A DNA stretch of 5,721 nucleotides from an uncultured Bacilli bacterium (lineage in GTDB: Bacteria; Bacillota_I; Bacilli_A; RF39; UBA660), in contig CALVYX010000054.1 of the NCBI GenBank assembly GCA_944372315.1, positions 1-5,721 of the forward strand, in the 5' to 3' direction. Shown here in pieces: positions 1 through 5,062 of this stretch (position 1 is the stretch's first letter; every line of letters begins with the position of its first letter). The translations under genes were made by a program, and so were the position numbers. The notes under the pieces are model-generated. The model saw only the letters and a list, made by a program, of their open reading frames with translations, made no database searches and was not told the origin of the DNA.

Positions 1-1122
1 TTAGTAACTGCCTATGATATTATTTTCTTCTGGGTAGCTAGAATGGCTTTCTCTTCACTAAAACAAATGAAATCCAGGCCATTTAAAGATTGTATTATCC
101 ATGGATTAATTAGAGATAAAGAAGGACGTAAAATGTCTAAGAGTCTTGGTAATGGAATTGATCCTATGGATTTAATTGAAGAATATGGAACAGATGCTTT
201 AAGATTTTATCTAACTACAGCATCTGCTATGGGAACAGATATTCGATTTGATACAGAGAAGGTTGCATCTACTTGGAATTTCATTAATAAATTATGGAAT
301 GCATCAAGATTTGTTTTAATGAATATAGAAAATTTTAACCAAGAAGATTTTACTTTAGATAATTTATCTATTAGTGATAAATGGATTTTAACTAAATTAA
401 ATGAAACTATAAAAAATGTGAGACATAATATGGAACGTTATGAATTCAATAATGTAGGTGCAGAGTTATATTCATTTATTTGGGATGATTTTTGTGATTG
501 GTATATTGAACTTGCCAAAATGAGTGTGAATAATACTACAAAAAGTGTATTGCTTATTGTTTTAAAAGATATTTTATTAATGCTTCATCCATTTATGCCA
601 TATGTGACTGAAGAGATTTATCAGATGTTACCATTGAAAGAACAAGAATCTATCATGATAGCAAGTTATCCAAAAGTGAATAAGAAATTTATGTTTGTTG
701 AAGAAAGAGAAAAATTAGAAAAAATTACTAAGGATGTTGTTTCTATTCGTAATTTAAAAGCAACGAATAGTATTACAAAAGATTGTTATGTTACATTAAA
801 TTGTAATGAGGATGTTAAAAATATTTATGTTTCACAATTAAAGATTAAAGAGGAACAATTAAATAGTTGTAATGACAAAGAATATTTAAGTGCTAGTTAT
901 CAATCAAGTCTAATAAGTATTACTTACTATTATAAAGGTAAGGAAGAGGATAACAGTAAAAAAGAAGAGGAAATTGCAACTCTAGAAGCCTCTATTGCAA
1001 GACGAGAAAAATTATTAAGTAATGAAAATTATGTGAATAAAGCTCCGCAACATGTAGTGGATTTGGACAGGAAGAAATTAGAAGAAGAAAAAGCAAGGTT
1101 AGAAATATTGAAAATCAAATAA
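1..1122 (+). CDS. valS: Valine--tRNA ligase, C-terminal part (5' end outside window)
   Basis: This is a class I aminoacyl-tRNA synthetase that charges tRNA-Val with valine in the cytoplasm. The frame is open from base 1, so the ATG at 43 is an internal methionine and the gene begins upstream. 373 residues are visible, out of about 870-880 usual for the family. Visible residues 1-14 (YDIIFFWVARM region) are the end of the Rossmann catalytic core. The class I KMSKS signature is at visible residues 44-48 (bases 130-144), followed by SLGNGIDP. The helical anticodon-binding domain spans roughly visible residues 90-210, with NFINKLWNASRF, the WDDFCDWYIELAK segment and HPFMPYVTEEIY. The last ~55 residues are a charged coiled-coil arm with the typical LSNENYVNKAP motif. 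The usual PLxGLID-type stretch before that arm is not recognisable. The gene ends with TAA and is followed at once by a terminator. Identification is secure. Confidence 0.97.
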   Translation, partial: LVTAYDIIFFWVARMAFSSLKQMKSRPFKDCIIHGLIRDKEGRKMSKSLGNGIDPMDLIEEYGTDALRFYLTTASAMGTDIRFDTEKVASTWNFINKLWNASRFVLMNIENFNQEDFTLDNLSISDKWILTKLNETIKNVRHNMERYEFNNVGAELYSFIWDDFCDWYIELAKMSVNNTTKSVLLIVLKDILLMLHPFMPYVTEEIYQMLPLKEQESIMIASYPKVNKKFMFVEEREKLEKITKDVVSIRNLKATNSITKDCYVTLNCNEDVKNIYVSQLKIKEEQLNSCNDKEYLSASYQSSLISITYYYKGKEEDNSKKEEEIATLEASIARREKLLSNENYVNKAPQHVVDLDRKKLEEEKARLEILKIK

Positions 1123-1148
1123 AATAGATGATTGACATTATTTTAAAT

Positions 1149-1190
1149 AAAAATATGCATTTTTATTAAGAAATGCATATTTTTTTATTT
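1149..1190 (+). terminator. Intrinsic terminator after valS
   Basis: The arms 1149-1162 and 1171-1184 are perfect reverse complements (14 bp, core AAATATGCATTT / AAATGCATATTT). The 8-base loop could close further with a U-G and a U-A pair. The right arm runs into seven T (1180-1186), then A, then four more T. The stem is AT-rich, as expected in this genome. It starts 26 bases after the valS stop, so it most likely ends the valS transcript. The mirror-image A-rich left flank could also give a weak terminator on the minus strand. Confidence 0.88.
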
Positions 1191-1263
1191 TAATTCATAA
1201 TTTAATTATCACCTTCTTAATGAATTTTTTTATGGATCAAATAAATCAAATTTACATTTTGAA

Positions 1264-1292
1264 TTGAAAAAATAAAAAAAAATATATATAAT
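1264..1292 (+). promoter_or_regulatory. Sigma-A-type promoter of the surface protein gene
   Basis: A -35 box TTGAAA (1264-1269) and a perfect -10 box TATAAT (1287-1292) are separated by exactly 17 bases. The spacer is almost pure A/T. A second TATAAT at 1296-1301 has no matching -35. Transcription would start near 1299-1300, giving a leader of about 30 bases before the ATG at 1331. Together with the upstream terminator this makes the surface gene its own transcription unit. In DNA this AT-rich, -10 look-alikes are common; the spacing and position make this one credible. Confidence 0.72.
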
Positions 1293-1330
1293 TAATATAA
1301 TATAAGAGTATTTTATATTGGAGATGAATC

Positions 1331-2860
1331 ATGAATAGAAAACTAAAAAATACTATAATGGTAATATTATGTATTGTTGCTTGCACTATGTTTATTGTAT
1401 ATGCAGCTTTTAATACTTTTTTAGATATAAGTGGAACTGCTAATATTGAATCCAATTGGAATATAGAATTTACTCAAATAGAAGAAATAGATAAAACTGA
1501 TGGTATTGTAGTTCAAAATACTCCAGTCGTTAGTGGAACGCTTGTAACATTTACTGTAGGTTTAAATAAACCAGGAGATTATATTGAATATCGTATAACA
1601 GTGCAAAATACTGGTTCTTTGAATGCAATAATAGAAAATATAGATGCTAAAGTAAATGGTACCGATGCTTTAAAATATGAAATAAAAAATATAAAAATAG
1701 GAGACAAATTGAGTAAAGAAAGTAGCACAAACTTTGTTATTCGTTTAAGTTACGATAATTCGGTTGTAAACCAACCTAATGATACAACTAGTACTATCAC
1801 AATTAACATAGATTATGTTCAAGATATAGGACAAGTAATAACTCCAGAAGATCCAGAAATAGAAACACCTGTAAAAATCATGGATATGATTATCCAAAAT
1901 AATGAAATAAATACTGATGAAAGTATAGATTTTAGTCAAATAAGTAGTAGTACTAATGGAAATGGATTATACTATACCACAGTTGATACTTCAAACATGA
2001 ATGTGGATAAAAAAATAAACTCGTTGTATTTGATGACTAATATTTTCAAAATAGATAGTGCAAGAATTTATTATTACCGGGGAAATGTAGAAAATAATTA
2101 TATATATTTTGCTGGCTTTTATTGGAGGATAATAAGAAGTAATGAAGATGGAAGTATTAGGATAATATACCAAGGTGAAACTGCTAATGCAAGCCAAAAT
2201 AATGCACAAATTGCTAATAGTAAATTTAATGAAGGGTATTTAGATAATGCGTATGTAGGATATATGTATGGGATTCCTGGAAGTGATAATTATGAAGATA
2301 CTCATACTAATCTTAATGATAGTACAATAAAAACTATACTTGATAGTTGGTATGAAAATAATCTATTAGAATATTCTAATTACATAGAAGATGCTGGTTT
2401 TTGTAATGACAGAAGTATAATTAATGGAACTGGTTATAGTACTACATATACTGAATATGCTTCTTATGACCGAGTGTTGAATAAAAAACAACCTAGTTTT
2501 TCTTGCACTAATAAAAATGATTTGTTTACAGTAAGTAATACCAAAGGAAATGGCAATTTAGATTATCCGATAGGACTAATTACAGCGGATGAAATGATTT
2601 ATGCTGGAGGAGCAAGGATGGTTAATAACAATGAATACTACTTGTATACTGGAAATAGATACTGGACAATGACACCATTTTATTTCTTAAATGCAAGTTC
2701 AGGAGCTTATAATTGGGGGATATATTCATTAGGAGATTCAAGATATGGTACTGTTAATAATTCTTTTGGTGTCAGACCAGTAATTAATTTAAAATCGACA
2801 GTTGTAATATCGCAAGGTGATGGTACTGCCAACAATCCATATATTGTAAATCCGAATTAA
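1331..2860 (+). CDS. Secreted/membrane-anchored surface protein, TasA/camelysin-like N-terminus and DUF6273-like C-terminal domain
   Basis: Exact function unknown. Residues 1-6 are basic (MNRKLK) and about 8-26 form one hydrophobic segment, giving a signal peptide or anchor. The junction [16 protein letters not shown] resembles the start of TasA/camelysin-type, SipW-processed proteins. Residues ~35-165 look beta-rich, with a [15 protein letters not shown] stretch typical of extracellular Ig-like or DUF11-like modules. A Pro/Glu/Thr linker is at 171-180. Residues ~205-509 match my memory of DUF6273-like domains: [44 protein letters not shown], then YWTMTP and FGVRPVINL. The pair Cys358 and Cys392 could form a disulfide; the only other cysteines (14, 18) lie in the membrane segment. 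There is no LPxTG motif, so any anchoring is by the N-terminus. The start is supported by TGGAGATG at 1319-1326 (GGAG 7 bases before the ATG). The gene has its own promoter and no clear terminator. It is Asn-rich, and Ile is coded mainly by ATA, unlike the neighbours. The existence of the gene is certain; the domain names are from memory. Confidence 0.85.
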   Translation: MNRKLKNTIMVILCIVACTMFIVYAAFNTFLDISGTANIESNWNIEFTQIEEIDKTDGIVVQNTPVVSGTLVTFTVGLNKPGDYIEYRITVQNTGSLNAIIENIDAKVNGTDALKYEIKNIKIGDKLSKESSTNFVIRLSYDNSVVNQPNDTTSTITINIDYVQDIGQVITPEDPEIETPVKIMDMIIQNNEINTDESIDFSQISSSTNGNGLYYTTVDTSNMNVDKKINSLYLMTNIFKIDSARIYYYRGNVENNYIYFAGFYWRIIRSNEDGSIRIIYQGETANASQNNAQIANSKFNEGYLDNAYVGYMYGIPGSDNYEDTHTNLNDSTIKTILDSWYENNLLEYSNYIEDAGFCNDRSIINGTGYSTTYTEYASYDRVLNKKQPSFSCTNKNDLFTVSNTKGNGNLDYPIGLITADEMIYAGGARMVNNNEYYLYTGNRYWTMTPFYFLNASSGAYNWGIYSLGDSRYGTVNNSFGVRPVINLKSTVVISQGDGTANNPYIVNPN

Positions 2861-2883
2861 ATTTATCTGTTAACATTTTTTAC

Positions 2884-2913
2884 TTGACATCACATATAAT
2901 GATAATATATAAT
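2884..2913 (+). promoter_or_regulatory. Promoter of rpsP-khpA
   Basis: A perfect -35 box TTGACA (2884-2889) lies 18 bases before a perfect -10 box TATAAT (2908-2913). Initiation is expected around 2920, leaving a leader of about 25 bases that includes the GGAGG site. The strong consensus suits a ribosomal protein gene. The TTG of this -35 box is in frame with rpsP and can be mistaken for a start codon. Another TATAAT at 2895-2900 is too close to the -35 to pair with it. Confidence 0.82.
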
Positions 2914-2930
2914 TTATTTGAAAAGGAAAT

Positions 2931-2935
2931 GGAGG
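2931..2935 (+). promoter_or_regulatory. Ribosome binding site deciding the rpsP start
   Basis: GGAGG lies 8 bases before the ATG at 2944. It supports that ATG over the in-frame TTG at 2884, which has no such site, sits in the promoter, and would add 20 residues foreign to the S16 family. Confidence 0.88.
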
Positions 2936-2943
2936 CAAAGAAT

Positions 2944-3216
2944 ATGGCAGTAAAAATAAGACTAACTAGAATGGGAGCTAAGAAGAAACCTGTTTATCGT
3001 ATCGTTGCTACTGATTCAAGAAGACCAAGAGATGGAAGGTATCTAGAATTAATAGGAACATATAATCCATTAACTAATCCAGCAGAAGTAAAAATTAATA
3101 AAGATCTTGCTAATAAATGGTTAGATAATGGTGCTGAGTTAACTGATACAGTTAGAAGTTTATTTAGCAAAGAAGGCATTATGATGGAACGTGCCCAAGC
3201 TAAAAAAGGTAAGTAA
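2944..3216 (+). CDS. rpsP: 30S ribosomal protein S16 (bS16)
   Basis: A 90-residue protein, the usual length for bS16, which binds 16S rRNA and helps assemble the small subunit. From the ATG at 2944 it reads [16 protein letters not shown], then [16 protein letters not shown] and IGTYNPL, then the conserved [15 protein letters not shown] segment and a Lys-rich tail (AQAKKGK). These are family hallmarks along the whole length. The frame is open upstream to 2884, but that extension is promoter sequence. The gene is first in a two-gene unit with khpA, whose ATG follows the rpsP TAA after two bases. This is a common Firmicutes arrangement, although rimM, trmD and rplS, which often follow, are not here. 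Confidence 0.98.
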   Translation: MAVKIRLTRMGAKKKPVYRIVATDSRRPRDGRYLELIGTYNPLTNPAEVKINKDLANKWLDNGAELTDTVRSLFSKEGIMMERAQAKKGK

Positions 3217-3218
3217 TT

Positions 3219-3467
3219 ATGGAACTAGTATTATTAACTGAAGAACTTGTGAAAGCATTAGCTGTTAACAAGGATATGGTAAGTGTTAAAGAGTTTCCTT
3301 CAGAGGATTCTGATACTATTATTATTCAAGTGATTATTGATAATAGCGATATGGGGCGAGTAATAGGAAAGGGCGGAAAAATCGCTAATTCTATTCGCAC
3401 TATCGTTCAAGCTAGTAGTTATTTGAAAGATAATAAAAAGGTAAAAATTAATATTGACAGTTTTTAG
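3219..3467 (+). CDS. khpA: KH-domain RNA-binding protein KhpA (YlqC family)
   Basis: An 82-residue single-KH-domain protein. The RNA-binding GxxG loop is GKGG at residues 50-53 within GRVIGKGGKIANSIR, and the expected alpha/beta pattern surrounds it (IIIQVIID before, KVKINI after). In Gram-positive relatives KhpA pairs with KhpB (Jag/EloR), binds RNA, and affects cell elongation and division; the partner is not in this window. The gene is two bases from rpsP and must be co-transcribed and probably translationally linked. Its only visible ribosome binding site is a modest AAGG at 3206-3209 inside the end of rpsP. The stop TAG is part of the terminator hairpin. Length and location match YlqC downstream of rpsP in other Bacilli. 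Confidence 0.95.
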   Translation: MELVLLTEELVKALAVNKDMVSVKEFPSEDSDTIIIQVIIDNSDMGRVIGKGGKIANSIRTIVQASSYLKDNKKVKINIDSF

Positions 3468-3487
3468 GAACCGATGGTTCTTTTTTT
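3466..3487 (+). terminator. Short intrinsic terminator overlapping the khpA stop
   Basis: The arms 3466-3472 and 3476-3482 form 7 pairs: GAACC/GGTTC plus a G-U and an outer A-U. The loop is three bases (GAT). The right arm leads into a run of seven T (3481-3487), then a T-rich stretch. Two bases of the TAG stop are in the left arm, so a ribosome finishing khpA would cover part of the hairpin. It separates rpsP-khpA from uppS. Confidence 0.78.
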
Positions 3488-3488
3488 G

Positions 3489-3517
3489 TTGTTTGTTTAA
3501 TAAAACTGTATTATAAT
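3489..3517 (+). promoter_or_regulatory. Probable promoter of the uppS-cdsA-rseP operon
   Basis: A perfect -10 TATAAT (3512-3517) lies 17 bases after TTGTTT (3489-3494), which matches the -35 consensus only in its TTG part. TATAAT is repeated directly at 3518-3523, so the exact -10 and start point are ambiguous. A promoter is needed here because a terminator ends the previous unit a few bases upstream. The leader would be about 10-20 bases. Confidence 0.6.
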
Positions 3518-3538
3518 TATAATGTAAGGTGGATAGAT

Positions 3539-4249
3539 ATGAGTAAAGATTGTATTAATATCCCTAATCATGTTGGCCTTATTATGGATGGCAATGGAAG
3601 ATGGGCTACGAAAAGAGGTTTAAGTAGAAGCCTAGGTCATTTAGAAGGAAGTAAAACATTAGAAAAAACAGGGATACATATTTTAAATAAAGGGGTAAAA
3701 ATTCTTAGTGTATTTGCATTTTCTACAGAAAATTTTAAACGAAGTGAAGAAGAAGTTAGTTATTTAATGAATTTGTTTATTCAAATGTTTACTAAAAAAT
3801 GTAAAGAATTTAAAAAGAACAATATTAAAGTTATTTTTTCTGGTAGAAAAGAACCTTTACGTACTGATGTTTTAGATGCTATGGATAAATTGCAAGAAAA
3901 TACGAAAAATAATACTAAAGGTATTTTAAATATTTGTTTAAATTATGGTGGTCAAGAGGAAATTATTGATGCTACTAAAAAAATAGCATTAGCTTATCAG
4001 GAGGGTAAATTAGATTTAGATAGTTTAAATAAAGAAGTTTTTACTAAATTTTTGTATAATGATTTGCCACCTATAGATTTGTTAATTAGAACTAGTGGTG
4101 AACAACGAATTAGTAATTTTATGTTATATCAAATGGCATATAGTGAAATGACTTTCCCAAATACGTTATTTCCTGATTTTACACCAAAGGAATTTGATAG
4201 AGCATTAGAAGAATATCAAAAAAGAGATAGAAGGTTTGGAGGAGTGTAA
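3539..4249 (+). CDS. uppS: Isoprenyl transferase / undecaprenyl diphosphate synthase
   Basis: This cytoplasmic, membrane-associated cis-prenyltransferase adds isopentenyl diphosphate units to farnesyl diphosphate. The product, C55-PP, is the lipid carrier precursor for peptidoglycan and wall polymers. At 236 residues it is near the usual 230-260. Family motifs appear in order: HVGLIMDGNGRWA (residues 11-23, catalytic Asp17, with Asn19 and Arg21), GHLEG (His34), FAFSTENFKRS (59-69), and RTSGEQRISNF (184-194, with Arg184, Arg190, Ser192). Glu203 follows in AYSEM, and the C-terminal RRFGG is present. Tyr197 stands where a Trp is frequent (LYQ rather than LWQ). The start is supported by AAGGTGG at 3526-3532. 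It is the first gene of an operon with cdsA, whose Shine-Dalgarno sequence lies inside the last uppS codons. The product name could be narrower or broader in chain length, which sequence alone does not fix. Confidence 0.97.
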   Translation: MSKDCINIPNHVGLIMDGNGRWATKRGLSRSLGHLEGSKTLEKTGIHILNKGVKILSVFAFSTENFKRSEEEVSYLMNLFIQMFTKKCKEFKKNNIKVIFSGRKEPLRTDVLDAMDKLQENTKNNTKGILNICLNYGGQEEIIDATKKIALAYQEGKLDLDSLNKEVFTKFLYNDLPPIDLLIRTSGEQRISNFMLYQMAYSEMTFPNTLFPDFTPKEFDRALEEYQKRDRRFGGV

Positions 4250-4251
4250 TT

Positions 4252-5052
4252 ATGAAAGTAAGAGTTATAAGTGCGGCAGTTTTATTAGCTATATTTGTTC
4301 CATTATTATTAATTGGAGGATTACCTTATTCTATTTTAATGCTATTTATAGCGTTATTAGGACTTCATGAATTATTAAAAATTAGAAAAACTAGAAAAGA
4401 ATTTCCGTTTTTTGTTGAGTTATGTGCCTACATTTTAGTAGCGTTTATAACACTCAATAATTATGATTCTAAAGATTTATATTTTTTAATGGATTATCGA
4501 CTAATGTCAATTATGATTTTTATATTTTTAGCTCCAATGGTATTTATTAACAATAATAAAAAATATAATTTAAATGATGCTCTTTTCTTAACGGCATCTA
4601 CTCTTTTTGTAGGATTAAGTTTTAATTTATTAATTTTATTACGTAATTTTAGCCTAGAGTATGTAATATATTTATTTATAATATCAATAATAACTGATAC
4701 TTTTGCATATATTACTGGTAAATATATAGGAAAAAATCCATTAGCACCATTAATTTCACCTAAAAAAACTATAGAGGGACTAATTGGTGGTACTATTATG
4801 GGAGTTGTGGTAGGTTCTATTTACTATACAACTGTAATTAATCCAGGACTTGATATTGGAGTTATTATTTTCGTAACATTATGTTTATCATTAATAGGTC
4901 AATTAGGAGATTTGATTTTTTCATCAATTAAAAGATATTATGATGTTAAAGATTTTTCTAATTTAATACCAGGTCATGGTGGTATTCTTGATAGATTAGA
5001 CAGTATTATTTTTATTGTATTAGGATTTATCTTATTTTTAGCAGTTCTATAG
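4252..5052 (+). CDS. cdsA: Phosphatidate cytidylyltransferase (CDP-diacylglycerol synthase)
   Basis: This polytopic membrane enzyme converts phosphatidic acid and CTP to CDP-diacylglycerol, the precursor of phosphatidylglycerol and cardiolipin. The 266 residues are a usual length. Hydrophobic segments occupy most of the protein, for example ~5-37, 55-68, 85-99, 110-130, 136-156, 176-195, 202-215 and 251-266. The full family signature is present at residues 224-250, from SSIKR through KD, PGHGG and DRLD. Upstream are TDTFAYITGK (148-157) and SPKKTIEG (169-176). It begins two bases after the uppS stop, with GGAGGAG (4238-4244) 7 bases before the ATG, so it is tightly coupled to uppS. The stop TAG overlaps the AGGAGG that serves rseP. 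Confidence 0.97.
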   Translation: MKVRVISAAVLLAIFVPLLLIGGLPYSILMLFIALLGLHELLKIRKTRKEFPFFVELCAYILVAFITLNNYDSKDLYFLMDYRLMSIMIFIFLAPMVFINNNKKYNLNDALFLTASTLFVGLSFNLLILLRNFSLEYVIYLFIISIITDTFAYITGKYIGKNPLAPLISPKKTIEGLIGGTIMGVVVGSIYYTTVINPGLDIGVIIFVTLCLSLIGQLGDLIFSSIKRYYDVKDFSNLIPGHGGILDRLDSIIFIVLGFILFLAVL

Positions 5053-5062
5053 GAGGATGGTT

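Noticed and set aside
1132..1160. Perfect TTGACA at 1132-1137 just after valS
   Set aside because: The best -10 at a suitable distance (TATGCA at 1154) is poor and lies within the terminator stem, so a promoter here is unlikely.
1186..1230. Minus-strand AAGAAGGTGAT followed by ATG in the valS-surface gene gap
   Set aside because: It looks like a ribosome binding site, but the ATG is followed at once by AAT TAA, so no gene follows; at most it is a decayed remnant.
1236..1252. Short direct repeat of ATCAAAT-like units before the surface gene promoter
   Set aside because: Two imperfect copies in very AT-rich DNA are expected by chance, with no symmetry or spacing that suggests an operator.
1252..1455. 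Minus-strand open frame of 67 codons
   Set aside because: It lies across the surface gene's promoter and signal peptide, has no ribosome binding site, and its Phe/Tyr/Ile-rich product is what AT-rich antisense DNA gives.
1745..2209. Two minus-strand open frames (1745-1939 and 1991-2209)
   Set aside because: Both are antisense to the surface gene, with low-complexity hydrophobic products and no recognisable motif or start signals.
2640..2815. Possible diversity-generating retroelement variable region in the C-lectin-like end of the surface protein
   Set aside because: The stretch shows no enrichment of AAC-type codons, and there is no template repeat or reverse transcriptase in the window.
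2840..2883. Possible terminator after the surface gene
   Set aside because: There is a T run (2876-2881) and a TGTTAACA palindrome without a loop, but no stable hairpin directly before the T run.
2994..3179. Minus-strand open frame of 61 codons inside rpsP
   Set aside because: It is the antisense shadow of a conserved ribosomal protein gene.
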